NCBI GenBank assembly: GCA_964020155.1
Contig: OZ026548.1
Span: 4,063,897 to 4,127,896 of the forward strand
Source of the DNA: Chondrilla cf. caribensis
Taxonomy: Eukaryota > Porifera > Demospongiae > Chondrillida > Chondrillidae
Direction: 5' to 3'
Length of the DNA stretch: 64,000 nucleotides
A model generated the notes under the pieces. It saw only the letters and a program-made list of their open reading frames with translations, was not told the DNA's origin and ran no database searches. Position 1 is the first letter of the stretch, and each line of letters begins with the position of its first letter. This document shows positions 35,153 through 47,256 of the stretch, one piece after another. Both the position numbers and the translations under genes were made by a program.

Positions 35153-38100
35153 ATGGCGTCCGTTAGAGTGAATATTGAGGAGGTATACTCTAGCGCAACG
35201 AAGATAGGGCAAGAATTCCAGCGCGTGATCGAACAGCACGGCCAGGATGTAGTATCTGATCTTCTTCCTTTGGTTGTTCAGGCTCTAGAGCAGTTGGAAG
35301 AAGTCGTAGAAGAGGTGACCGAACTTCACAACGAGAACGGTAAACTGTCCTTAGAAGCGTCCCGACTACAAGCAGAAACAGAAGCACGGCAAAATCTCGC
35401 AAAGGAGAAGAAGGTGACGTATTGTTAAAGCTAACGCTAGAGCACTAAGTGTGCTTAATTGGTAAAAACCAATCAGGACAACGGATTAATTAGCGGCAGC
35501 CTCAAATCGCACCCCGATAATTGTTGTACATAAAACTAGAAGAGCTTGATGTCTTGTAGTGCCGGGTTTGGAAGGAGAGTGTTCGACATGTAGTTAAGGC
35601 AGTTTCAAAGACAATCTGCCTACCTACGTACAAGGAGACTCTAGTGCTTTGTAGTGTCAGATTTGGAAGGGGCTAAACTGACTTTACTTGATTCTTATTT
35701 GTACAATTTGGGGTCACACTGTCACTGTTGATGTACAACAGTAATGGTATAGATCAGTGATATTCATATACAGACAGGTTAGCAACTGTACATGTATGTC
35801 TTTGTATTGCAGAACCTCAAAGAATTACTAACCTTGAAGGAGAAAGAAATTAAAGAGTATAAAGACAAAGTGGATCATCTTCAAACTACAGCAGATGAAC
35901 TCACTGCGAAGTTGAGAACACAAGAAATGGCAGTATCAGAAGCTGGTCAGAATATCTCAATCCCAAATGTGCTTTACTCACGATTTGTACGTACAATGAC
36001 TGCGTTCTTGTGAGAGAAATATGATGAGTTGGAAAATTTGCCATATTTGCCCAAAAACCTTACGTACGTACTTTACATTAATAGTACTATCAGCAGTTAT
36101 AACCTATTTCGTAAAAATCACCAAACTGCAATTTTTCCACTAAATCCTCTGTCAGTATGTCCACCTATACAGTCCTTGTTGTGCACTGTTTGGTGTCAGT
36201 ATCTTGGCTTCATTGAAACAGGTGAACTTATTTTCTGACAAGGAGCAATTAGATGTTGACCGTGTAATATCAGTGTATAAACAAGTTTAATTAAAATTTG
36301 AAACATGATTGACTGATTGTTCTTAAATAAATGCTTGATGTTGTTGAATACTGTGTTCTATCTCAATTCCAAAGGTGTTGAATATAAAGAGTTACAACAA
36401 CAAATAAAGGATTTTGAGAAGCAACTCGCTGAGAAGGACACTTTATTAAAGGAGACCAGACAGGTTAGGCAGGTGCAATATGTATAAGACAACAGTGACA
36501 GAGCTTTTCACTTGCTATCTTCAATTTGAAGCTATATTCGAATGTACAGGCATATACCTATGTGTATATAGAATGTATGTAATTAATGCTTAGTGTGTGT
36601 GTCTGAATATTCCACTGTGTGTCTTAAGTGCGGAGTATTTGTGGTGTGTTCTTTCGCACATTGACAAATTATTTTTCTGCCCTTTGTCAGATTTTGCTAA
36701 CGGTTGTTATGATACAATAGGTGTTCAATGGCCCCAAGATACATGTCTGTATGGTGTCCCGTCTGTTTTGACTTGTAGCTTAAGCGCAGTGATTCGAGTA
36801 CCCAGGTGCAGGAAGACTTTGCAAGGCTTGAAGTAAAGCTAGAAACAGTGCAAGGTAAATTGGACGAGAAAACAAAGCAATCTGTTGAGAAGAACCAGAA
36901 AATTAAGCAGGTATACATACATGTGTGTACATATGCAGGTAGCACATGCAGCATTGTGGTCAATATGATAGTACAAAATTAATGATTAAACATTCTGTTG
37001 ATACATCATAATATGTACGTACTTTCATATGTACATTGTCGCGTATGTATAGAAGTGTGTATGCATGTGTACACACACGCAAACAGTACATAATTATGTA
37101 GATATACCTATGTCTGTTAACTGAACAGCTCATGAAGCAATTGGATGAACAGAAAGCTAAAATTGGCCAGGAAGCGTCACAGCTGTCAACCTACCAGCAA
37201 AAGGTAGGTAAATTGGAGAAACAGCTTGACGACTACACCAAGCAGCTGGAAGTCATGAACAGGCAACAGAGGAGGGTAGGTTCAGTCCATACCCAACACA
37301 TTCATACAATTCTGAGTTGTCACTCACTTTGTGTTACATACGTACTTGGTTTCATGCCTCATCAAGCAAACAGCAGAGAAGTATTATAGTACATACATAC
37401 AGTACATGTATCATATGTTTGTGCACGTAAAGCTTAATCATGCAAATCCCATCCTGTGTGGATTAGTACAGTCTCAATACAGTTGTGTACGTAATACCAT
37501 GCAACTAACTTCAGTACACCATTCTTGATTGAACACCCATGAAGTAGAGATATTTGTTGTATATACATACGTATATACATACTGTACATTCTTTATCGTA
37601 TAAATGTTGTTTATGTGTACAGTGATGTGTTCACTGTACTGTATGTTGGTCCCTTTGTGCAGTCTGTATGTTATAAAACGCGAGCCCAGTATAAGGGACG
37701 AACTGTTACTGTATGTCTAATGTCACACCATGTATACTGCACACACAATACACTGTACATATTATTATTATATTATGGATGATGTACACCAGATTCATTT
37801 AACATTTGCATTGACCCATTATGTTTTGTACTTATTCTTCACATGCTCTTAGCTTGATGAAAAGTTTAAAAAATCAGCCGCTGAAAATCAGTCCTTACGT
37901 GTCAAAGTAGTTGAATTAGAACAGCAGCTGGAATCAAAGAACAGACAAGTTGGAAAGAAAAGCAAAAGAATACAAGAGGTATAGTGACTGGGCTAAACAC
38001 CACCTGACATCTACGTACCTTGCTAATCTGACATGAGAGCTACGTAGGTTAAGTACTTTGCAGCTGTTTTTATTGTACAGTTAGTGTACAAATTTACACC

Positions 38101-40840
38101 TCCGGACATAAGACAAAATGTTGAATGAATGAAAAGTGTCAGCAGTTGAATCAGATTGTGTTCCTAGTGGAGTGGTGATATCCACATGACAGCATGTTTT
38201 CTCTTTGCATGCTGTGCAGTTGAGTAAACAGCTTGATGAACAAATAGCACTAAATGAACAACAAAATGGAGACCAGCACAGTGTGAATAAGAGAGAGTCA
38301 ACAGTAGAAGTCACTGCATTGAATGATAGAGTGGCTGAGCTAGAGGAAGAAGTGGAAAGGGTGAAAAGCAGTACACTGAAAAGAATCGAGGTATGTACAT
38401 ACGTGAATACATGTACATATGCTTTACTTGCATTGGTTAATTTCAGTGGTTTTAACATATACGTATGTACATACGTACATGAATTCGTGTACAGTGGGAC
38501 CTCTCTATTACAACCCTCTAAAATATGGAAACCTCTATAATCAGGACACCATTCTGTGTCCCAGTCTAGTACTGTAGTGTATTAAATGACCTCTGAATTG
38601 AGGAAACCTCTGTAATAGGAACTAAACTTAAGGTCCAAAAGTGTCCTTAATAGAGAGGTTCCACTGTACATAGCTTTACTTGCATTGGATACTTTCAGTG
38701 ATTTAACATACTATTAGCAAAAGTCCAGACCGAATCCCAAGTAAATTTGTTTTGCATTCTTGTCATTTAAAAGCAACCAGTGGAACAGGTGGAGAAAAAT
38801 TTCTCGGAACAGTCTGTTTCTGATTCTGAAGTCGGAGCAGTCACCGAGCTGAGTAACACTGCATCAGAACAACCCAGTACAGCTCCTGTACCGGAGTTTT
38901 ACAGGTCCGATCTACTTCAAGTGTTGCAAGAGAAGACTGACTACATGACAAAGTTTTTCAATGTAGAGGAAGAGAATGAGGTTCTCAAACAGCAACTTGC
39001 CAGGTACCTTTGTATCATAGATGTCTTCGTATAGGGGATGCATTGTGTTTTGTTGCATAGTCAAATCAAAGAGATCAAAGAGTACAAAGAGCAAAGAGCA
39101 AAGTGTGCATATATTTGCTCAATTTCCACACTTCCAATGCCAAGTAATTGTTATTAAGATTTGTCAATCTATTGCCTAGCAACTCATTGTTCGGCCATAA
39201 TAAGCTGTGAGAGATGCAATTATATTATTTTATATGGAAACATACCACATAACAACTAAAGTGCCTTTGATAGGATGTAACAGTTACAATCACTTTTGCA
39301 TATTGTTAACGCGACCTTTCCACTTGTTAATAGTTGAGTTGAAGTGCCTTTATAATCCCTATAGCTCTGCCAGAGGTATGTACTTTAATTAACTATTGCT
39401 TTCATAATAATAATATTGGTTGATAAACCACTTTCATTGCAATATACCAAGTGTTGCATATATACCTACATGCTTCATGAATACCTGATGTACATATTTG
39501 TGAGTATGACGTGTACATAAGTGATTTTGTAGTTGTAGCTTTGTATACTAGTGAAAAAATTTTTGTTGGAAGATATGTTTATTGCATTATTGTTGGGAAA
39601 CATTGCAGTCGGCAATCCCTATTCAAATGTTCTTGTGTGTTCCATGTAGTATACTAGAACGGCAGAAAACTCAGTCGAAGCGAAGGCGGACAATTTCGTC
39701 TGAACAAAGTGGAGTTCGTAGCATGTAGGTTCAATGTGTTGTGTTGTGTTGGAGATTATTGATGAATGGCAAAAGTGAATATATTATGCGTATCATGAAT
39801 ATCTCATGTGCATACGTCACGTATGTGATGTACACAATGAATTCCTGATGTACATATGTGATGTACGTATATGGTGGGTGTCTAATGTGCATATATTACG
39901 AATTAAGTGTGTATGTCATTGGTATTTGCAATTTCTGTCAAAGTGTTGTGATAAACCTCAATCTTGGCATGTTGTACATCATAGGTGTCCACCATACAAT
40001 GTCCTACAGCAGGGCAGTCATGGCATAAAATACGGTGAAACCTCTCTAATCCGACACTCAATGGGACCTGAGAATAATGTTGGATTAGGAGGTTGTTGGA
40101 CTATGGAGTGCCTCTTACCATACTTATGTATGGTGACTGTACCTCATATAATGGTCGGATTAAAGAGAATGTTGGATTATATAGGTGTCGGATTAGCGAG
40201 GTTTCACTGTATAACTTTTCCCAGTGAGAGTGGAGCTGACTTTCCGCTCACTCAGCTTGCGAAAATTGTAAGCCTCAATTGCATACTATTTAAAGAGGCC
40301 ATAGGTGGCAATAAACTCGTCAAAACGGTTGCTGCAACTATCTTGGTGCTTGGAGTTGGCCATGTGCCTATGTATATCCTTTAGCCTGTCGTGAGCCATG
40401 CTGAAATCAGCTCCACATCTATCACAGAGTGCAAATTTTGGACTCCATTCACTTGTTGACACACCATGCATAGCTGGGAAGCTTGAACTTTGAACTCTCT
40501 CTTAAGCTTCTTTTCCACACTTGTGTCTATAATTCTTAGTTGCGTCAGATTGATAGAATGAATGTGCCATCTTGAAGCATGAACAGCTTGTAAGCAATTA
40601 CAACATTTCACGCTTGGGGATTTATTTTAGTAACAAACTAATTGCTAGTTTAGTAAGTAGAATTGCCATCCTGTTTGGAAATTGGGACAAAAGGAAGTAA
40701 GGTCGGAATACTGGGATGGTTGACACCTGTGGTATGGTGAATGTTACGAAAAATAAGATGTATTGTATTATTACTTCTACAGTATGGACAAGACCGTCAC
40801 CCTGAAGAGAGATGGCTCCAGTAGTCTTCCCCAGCAATGA
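35153..40840 (+). CDS. RILP-like Rab effector coiled-coil protein
   Basis: Ten exons (35153-35413, 35813-35945, 36375-36463, 36779-36910, 37129-37275, 37853-37978, 38220-38390, 38774-39003, 39650-39724, 40783-40840) total 1422 bases, 473 residues, all in phase. The N-terminal RH1 domain is VNIEEVYSSATKIGQEFQRV then LLPLVVQALEQLEEVVEE. A long heptad coiled coil follows (residues about 90-330). An RH2 domain near the C-terminus reads FYRSDLLQVLQEKTDYM then VEEENEVLKQQLA. This architecture is shared by RILP, RILPL1/2 and JIP3/4. RH1 binds dynein light intermediate chain or myosin Va and RH2 binds Rab GTPases, so it probably links Rab-positive vesicles to motors. Start chosen at MASVRVN, not at the upstream in-frame Met (35042). 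The C-terminus either stops at 39728 (SGVRSM) or splices at GTAGGT to the last exon, giving KTVTLKRDGSSSLPQQ. Confidence 0.85.
38492..38666. mobile_element. TA-flanked MITE, CAGTGGGACCTCTCTATTA family (copy A)
   Basis: Inverted ends as at 20758-20932, flanked by TA on both sides. A roughly 35-base direct repeat (CTTTACTTGCATTGG followed by TTTCAGTG) also flanks it at 38416 and 38670. It lies in the RILP-like intron just upstream of the RH2 exon. Confidence 0.85.
40033..40209. mobile_element. TA-flanked MITE, CGGTGAAACCTCTCTAATCC family, empty site in copy B
   Basis: Inverted ends CGGTGAAACCTCTCTAATCC and its complement ending CGAGGTTTCACTG lie between duplicated TA dinucleotides. The paralogous position in copy B (about 55500) reads straight through (GGCATATAATATAACTTTTC), so the insertion postdates the segmental duplication or was absent from the donor copy. 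Confidence 0.92.
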
Positions 40841-42617
40841 ACCCACCTACCGACCTGTAGACCAGCGTCGTGTATGCTCACCAGCATTGACAAATTTTAA
40901 AATGACCTGTGAATTGTTTAGTTTTGTATTTTTGAATTATTTCTTGTGATTGAATGTGGCACATTGAAATTATACAGAAATGCAATCTAATGTAGTGTAT
41001 CAGGTGCAGAAATAAATATGATGATAGATACTGTTTGTTTGTTTTTTTTACCTTAAGCACACTTGCATGCAAGCATGGGAAATATCATGATTAGGCTACA
41101 AATTTAAGTTCTTGTATAGGCTTATAACTATATATATATATATATTGAAGCTGTAATAATATTCATCCACTACATTACATTTATACATATGAATGATAAG
41201 TGAGTGGCTTGAATAAATTGGACCAGGTTTAGTTTTATACAGTTAATAATGTTACTTTCAATGTATATATTTAATTTATTGTACCAATAGTGAATTGATT
41301 ACAACTATCTTGCCTATATTATTTGCTGTATTGTTAGCATTATAATGGTAATTACTGGAATGACTACCAGTACAAATATCAGTTCATGAAACACACACTA
41401 CAAACTATCATTGCAAAAATGATGCAAAAAATAGCTGTTATAGAAAAAGATAGCTTGTGTATTCTTTGAAAAAATAAGTGGAAAATGATATGTGTACGAC
41501 CTGAAGCTAACTAATAATAATAACAAAAATAGTAGAATTAATACAAGAAATTATTCATGTAAATTCAGCAAATTTAAGCACCCATGAACAAATCACTTGT
41601 TAGTCCAGATTTTTACATTTGATACAATTCTGGAACTCTGTGTATGAGGAGACAAATTGTACCATCATAACATCACGCACACATACACTAGAATTGTACC
41701 ACACACTCCACTCATTGTACAGTGTAACAAATAACAAATGATTGAAGCATTAAGTAGATACCCAGATATTTGATGGACCAATGCAGGTGTAGCTAATAAT
41801 GAATAAGATTGTCCAGTGGGCCATTTTTGGTAAGCAGAACTGGCACTGCGAGATAACCCTAAAGGTGAGTCGAGATGCCCAAGTCGATGTTCATCATAAC
41901 CCAGGAAAGGTGTTGGTCGATCCAGACAGCAGAACGGTGGCCATAAAAGTCAGAACCCACCAAGGGGTGTGTAACAACTGACTTGCCAAATCGACCGGCC
42001 CTGAAAATGGATGGCACTGAAGTGTTGCCCCATGCAAACCCAGCCTCTAGAAGTCTGTGATTGTGATTGAGTTTTGCAAGTAAACTACTTTTAGGAAGTG
42101 ATGTAAAAGGGAGTATTTCCAAAGGCAGTTCTGATTCCCAGCATATTATATGTACACTTTACATACCGAAGATGGCTCTCAGTGTTGAAGATGTTGTGAA
42201 GTAGCATAAAGCAGACCATGTGCATTATGAACAGTTACACTCTGACATATGAACAACACTGTTAGAAAATTATGATAGAAGTTAGTTGACATGCTGAGCC
42301 ATAATAGATTGATGTCTATTTATTTGGACAATTACGCACGTCACTTGTGGGCAAATAATTGCAACGTTTCGTTTGACAATGACAATTGTCACACTTAGTT
42401 TTGTAAGCATTGCCTGAAGAAGTCCAAGAGGGCGAAACATTGCAATTATTTGCCAACAAGTGACGTGCGTAATTGTCAAAATAAATAGACATCAATCTAT
42501 TAACACTGTTAGAAGCCCTCATTCATAATCATATAAGAGGAATATCGCATTTATTGCTCACTCAGTGAAGAACAGAACTGAAGACCCACAGTATTATAGA
42601 ATACCACACCGTGTCAC
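40841..42617. other. Spacer between convergent RILP-like and secreted-protein genes (copy A)
   Basis: AT-rich with no gene recognised. It includes the copy-A-only segment at 41660-42225, part of which (41900-42040) is a dispersed repeat also found at 63140-63265. Confidence 0.7.
42268..42501. mobile_element. Foldback insertion with 13-bp target duplication, possibly Penelope-like ends
   Basis: Arms of about 69 bases at 42303-42371 and 42433-42501 are inverted relative to each other. Each contains AATTACGCACGTCACTTGT and GCAAATAATTGCAACGTTTCG-like sequence. The whole is flanked by the 13-base direct repeat AACACTGTTAGAA (42255-42267, 42502-42514), which occurs once at the paralogous site in copy B (57087-57099). 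The motif GCCTGAAGAAGTCC followed by GGGCGAAAC resembles Penelope-like element termini. Variable 10-15-base duplications suit that class. No coding content. Confidence 0.8.
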
Positions 42618-45192
42618 TCACTTTTTCCCTTTTGTACCAATTTCCAATCCACTTCTCTTCTTCCTACCAACACGGAATCTTGATTTGATGTAATTGACAA
42701 CATAGTCAACCAGCTTGGTAGGGTTTGACAATGTCAATGTTAACCTATGTTGTACCCTCTTCCCGATAATGGTCATGTTGATACTGGCTGCAAATTCCCC
42801 CCCACTTACTGCATCTAACATCCCCTCCAGTGTGGCACTATGGATTTGAAGAAGGTTATCGAGTCCTCGTTCTACTACGGCAGCGCAAACATTAAGCTTA
42901 TTCCCCAGTCTGGATTTTGCCCTTTCCAAGTCTGCCTTTGCTCCATTCAGCCGAGAAGTAGCAGTTCTCAGTATCGTTTCAGCTCCTCGTAGAGCTCCTC
43001 TGCCCTCAGAGAGTGTTCTCTCAAAACCCCGTAATGTAGCTTCTGCTGCTCTAAGAAGTGTCTCCCAAGTTGCTTTGAGTGCTCGACATCCTGCATTAGC
43101 GGCTACACAAGCTGGGTCAGTGACGGACTTATGACAAGTTTTGGCTCTACAACCTCCTCTCCAGCTACAAGAAAGTCCACAAGGATAAGGCACAGATACT
43201 ACAAAAAATAAAGTGTAAAATATCTACATACAACTCCCAGTATTACCATAACACTATGCATCAATAACTAAAATTTCTATATTATTACCATGTATTGCAA
43301 AGCATGTACCAGGCAATAATGAAGTGCTCTTACTAATTATAGTAATTGTTACATCTGATTAAACTAGATTATTAGTAAATACACTAACCTGATCCACAAC
43401 TGCGGATATGACAAACACTATTGACCTTATTCCTGACCCTGTCAACCTCCCTCCGAGCTCCAGCTACTTTGTTTTCAAATTGTTTGACTTTATCAGCAGC
43501 ACTACGAACACCTGCTGCTGCAGAATTAAACACTTTCTGTGCTGCAGCGACTGCACGTTGAAGTGGGATTAATATCGAGTCTACTTCCCTCTTTATGTTG
43601 GACGCACTAGTTTTTACTTTGCTTATTATAGAGTTAAAGAAATCGGATTTCAATTTTGCTACTATTTTGAAGTTCATTGCACTATGGTCACGTTTATACT
43701 CCCCACTGAAACAGACCTCTGCTTGAAATAAACCAAGAATTGGACCACTAATAGAAAAACTTATTGTATTTCCGGTTATGGTTAAATTTGTCTCCATAGA
43801 TATTCTCAAAACTCTCACAAAGACGCTGGCCCTTCCTGACACACTGGAACCAAATTGAATGCAGACCTCTAAAATTGGTCCCTTATTTGTCACAGCTCTT
43901 GATTCAGACATGACAAGAGCATTACCAACGAGCCTTACAACAGGAAGTCTAAACTTGATGGAGAAACTTATTGGTGGACCAGGAGAGTACCGAACTACTA
44001 CTTCCAACCTGAATCCCCAAAAAGTCAGATTACCCTTAAAGGTCAAACCCCTACTAACATGCACATCAACAGACCGCAAGTGACAGCCAACTGCTGGATA
44101 AGATGCAGCGAAACCATCGGGGAATCCCATGTCACCTATGAAGGATGGTAGGGGGTTGTTGATGCAAAATGCACCGAGAATACTTTTTATTGTGAGGGGC
44201 ATGTCCATTATCATGTAGAAGCAATATTGACTGGGATTATTAGGGTTATAGCAGATAATAGCTCTTGCCTGCAAACGCTGACAACCTCTGATACCAATCT
44301 TAACATCTGCTTTGAATAAGAACTTAGGATTTGGTGATGGAGTAGGAGAGAGTTCAACACATGTAGACAAGTTGCAGGCCTCAATATAAGGTGTAACTAC
44401 CCAAGACTGCATAGTGCACATGTATAGGTTCACTGAAGGAGGTGATGTTTGCTGCTTTATTCCAGCAGTGAACTCCAACCCTGGGATGCTTACAGGAATT
44501 TCTATAAAAGTAAACAACGAAAGTGATGACGTTTGATTAATTATTTATAGACTGAGTGCATAGTTGATCAACAAGAACATGTTTAAATTTATAAAATAAC
44601 AGCCATGCACCGATTTATATGATACAGAATAACAATTCCTAGAAGACACAGGCTACGTATCCATAGAAATGACATGTACAGTGTGACACTGTAGGTTTAA
44701 ACAATAACATCATCATGTATGTCTTTACAGCCCCATGCAATCAAACTGAAGCCAGCGTACTTATATAGCTGAGTTACTGTTTTGTTACAGTAGCTGTGCA
44801 TGATCCTCAGTAACAGGATATAACCATTCTACCAACAATCCAACAGGTGAATGTCAAGTGTATACATTCACCAAGGTCACACACGCACAACATGCATCAA
44901 ACTCACCAACACAAGAGGCGCCGTCCAATGCTAGGTAGAATCCAGAGTCACAGGAATTTGATGTATTTGTAGAACATGCTTCAGTTCCCAGAAAAACGTC
45001 ACAGGAATTTGATGTATTTGTAGAACATGCTTCAGTTCCCAGAAAAACGTCACAGGAATTTGATGTATTTGTAGAACATGCTTCAGTTCCCAGAAAAACG
45101 TCACAGGAATTTGATGTATTTGTAGAACATGCTTCAGTTCCCAGAAAAACGCAGCAGCACAGTACAAGCAGAATCCTAAGGCTTTCAAGCAT
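42618..45192 (-). CDS. Secreted protein of unknown family, paralog A (beta-rich / helical-repeat modules)
   Basis: Three exons on the minus strand (45192-44907, 44501-43389, 43198-42618) give 1980 bases, 659 residues, in phase. A signal peptide (MLESLRILLVLCCCVFLG) is followed by four in-frame copies of a 17-residue unit (CSTNTSNSCDVFLGTEA type). Exon 2 encodes about 280 residues of probable beta structure with scattered Cys (IPVSIPGLEFTAGIKQQ, INNPLPSFIGDMGFPDGF) and then a helical Ala/Lys/Arg-rich coiled coil (residues about 390-460). Exon 3 starts with a Cys-rich link (YPCGLSCSWRGGC, DPACVAANAGCRAL), repeats the helical motif and ends with a basic FRVGRKKRSG tail. The reading frame stops at KGKK, but AAAAA|GTGAGT there could also act as a donor. 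I do not recognise a named family. The helix/Cys-link/helix layout resembles large uncharacterised secreted proteins of marine invertebrates from memory, unverified. Its 5' end faces the 45.5-kb gene. Confidence 0.8.
44940..45150 (-). repeat. 51-bp coding tandem repeat in secreted paralog A exon 1
   Basis: Four near-identical 51-base units (17 codons each) lie directly after the signal peptide. Paralog B has a single unit. Each unit reintroduces VFLGTEA, the residues at the signal-peptide cleavage region, and adds a Cys pair and Asn-X-Thr/Ser sites. Confidence 0.95.
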
Positions 45193-45516
45193 AGCTATAG
45201 AGCTCTTCGATCGATCAACGAAATGCCCCGCATACGCCGCTGCGTGCTTATATACGTACCGTCGCGTAGTAGGAAAAAGGTTGTTCCTAAAATGCGGACC
45301 GCGGCCGTCCACACGGCCCGCGGCCCTATACTTTAGTATAGCGTCACCAATTAGCGTCCATAAGTGACTATTATGCGGGCCCGCAGGTACGAAGATATCT
45401 AAAGTGCGGACGTGACGTAATATTGGCGGACTCAATTGTAACATAAGCAGCACAAGCGGACCCATCAAAACAATAATAATAGGTGTCAGTAGGGATACTA
45501 AGGTGACAATTTCAAG
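45193..45516. promoter_or_regulatory. Divergent promoter region, secreted paralog A and the 45.5-kb gene
   Basis: 324 bases separate the two divergent start codons. A TATA-like GCTTATATACG lies about 55 bases upstream of the secreted gene's ATG and is conserved in copy B. A GC-rich imperfect palindrome (CGGACCGCGGCCGT / ACGGCCCGCGGCC) at about 45295-45330 is present only in copy A, beyond the duplication boundary. Confidence 0.55.
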
Positions 45517-47256
45517 ATGAATTGGGCACAGCCAGTCTTTATGAGAAATGAAAGGTTTTCTGTACCAGAACTTCCGGAGCTATTGGACAACACGAGCAGT
45601 TTTGAAGACGTTATTAGTGGACTACCACCTGTGAGAGCAAAAGGAGGAGAGGTATATATCTACCAAAATGAACAAGAACCAGGTCAGCTACAGGCATACA
45701 TAGCTTCAAGTACACAATGTATAATATATACATAACCATGGACCTTCAGCATGAAACTAATCTTTTAATACATAGATTTTATATAGTACCGTAAGTATTA
45801 TTATATGTACTGTATAGACGTACATGAATACATTTACATATTTATATACAGTGGAGCCTGTTACAGAGACCCCTTTCTACATAAAGACCACCTTTCATAA
45901 GTGACCATTATTGGACTAGCCCAAACATTAACTCAACCACAGTAAGGCTCTTCTGTATAAAGACCATCTGTCTTTGGACCTTTCACTGGTCCCCTGGGTG
46001 GTCTATACAGGTGTCGCTATGCTGACATGTACACTTCCCACTCATATGCACATCAGTACAATAGGTATGTTCTCCAATGTGTTTAGACACACTACAAATC
46101 CCTTACCTCATAAACAGCCTTTGCAAGGAGTCTGCCCATGAATGTGAAGTAGTCAAGGTGGTTTGGGTTGACATGGCTGGTGGGAGAGGGGTACAGCTGG
46201 CCTTCACTGCTCACCTGCAGAGAAGAGAAGATCTGCCATTATTGACTCCACATAGGATGACTTTATCTAATCAGCAATATTTCTCTTGTCCCTCTAGTCC
46301 CTCATGTCAGCTGTGTGTGTGTGTGTGTGTGTGTGTGGGCGTGTGTGCGTGCATGTGTGTGTGTGTGTGTGTGGGCGTGTGTGTGTGTATGTGTGTGTGT
46401 GTGTGTGTGGGTGGGTGGGTGGATGTGGTGTTATTCAGCTCTAGCAGTAAACTGAAACTGATCACATGCTGCACTCAACAGTTTCTTCAGGAACATCAAT
46501 GACTTAAGAAGTTTTTCATCCCTCTGGTTTCTAATGTACTCGGTACACAACAACTCATTAAAAGATGATCAACAAGTGCCCCACATTAGCAGAGAAGGTC
46601 CTACCCTGTGTTTAGTTACAACAGCACAAGTCATAACATCTGATGTTTATACAAGTGTATCTCTGTGTCAACAAACATGTGAAGTAATTAACTTGTACAT
46701 GTAAACGGGTTCACCATTCATGGTTTCCAACGCACTTGGGATGAAGCACCTCAAATGTGAAGACCAACAGATGGACAGCTAATTGTCTGCTCCTCATTGC
46801 ACTCAGTGTAGTACTGAGTCACACTCTACTACAGCTACATGCATGTTCACAATACATACGTACAGTACATACAGTATGAGTACTGGGTTGGGATTGGTGA
46901 ACAGAATCCTCCTTGTACAGTGTGTGACGTCATTGCAATCAAATACACTGGGTCTATACTACATTTGTGGAGACTAAACAAATGGAATGTTCAAAACACA
47001 TTCTCAAACTATACAAACTGATGTGGATACCCTACGTGTACACACACTATGCAGACTATAAGGGATAGGATTAATAGTGGAGGAGGTGTACACACTGTAC
47101 AAGATGGTGACAAGGAGTGTAGAGACTGTAGATGGTAAACGAAGAAATACCGATGGTGTTTTGATGTACCACGCTGAAGTCCAGTGCAACCGTGGTCTAC
47201 CTTGTCCAACTTATGATGACAGGAAGGAACTGTCTTGTGTTGTGTGCACAAAGTAA
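45517..47256 (+). CDS. Small two-exon protein with C-terminal zinc-ribbon-like motif, unknown function
   Basis: Exon 1 (45517-45682) and exon 2 (47078-47256) join in phase to give 114 residues. The N-terminus is acidic/hydrophobic ([20 protein letters not shown], then [12 protein letters not shown]). The middle holds YIYQNEQEP joined to [20 protein letters not shown]. The C-terminus reads [17 protein letters not shown] ... ELSCVVCTK, two CX4-5C / CXXC pairs that could bind one zinc. I do not recognise the family. Support is the matching phase-1 junction, clean splice signals and a Cys pattern that ends exactly at the stop codon. The 1.4-kb intron contains, on the opposite strand, a HECT-domain exon of UBE3B and a (GT)n tract. 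A longer gene with additional exons is possible. Confidence 0.6.
45849..46020. mobile_element. Possible degenerate MITE (CAGTGGAGCCTGTTACAG)
   Basis: The left end resembles the CAGTGG-type MITE ends and is followed by repeats of ATAAAGACCA. The right end (GGTCTATACAGGTGTCGCTA) is only weakly inverted. Tentative. Confidence 0.4.

Larger units (their letters stand above)
38470..45275. repeat. Segmental duplication, copy A
   Basis: A block carrying the RILP-like 3' exons, a 3' flank and a complete secreted-protein gene. It is collinear and highly similar to 53938-59695 in the same orientation. The similarity starts about 20 bases left of a MITE and ends after GTCGCGTAGTAG in the secreted gene's 5' region. 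Copy A carries a MITE (40033-40209), a Penelope-like insertion (42268-42501) and about 570 bases at 41660-42225 that copy B lacks. Confidence 0.93.

Noticed and set aside
39806..40384. 192-codon plus-strand frame after the RILP-like gene
   Set aside because: It spans a MITE absent from copy B and is not conserved there; no recognisable protein.
45193..45468. N-terminal extension of secreted paralog A
   Set aside because: The downstream Met begins a clear signal peptide, and the TATA-like box lies within the extension.
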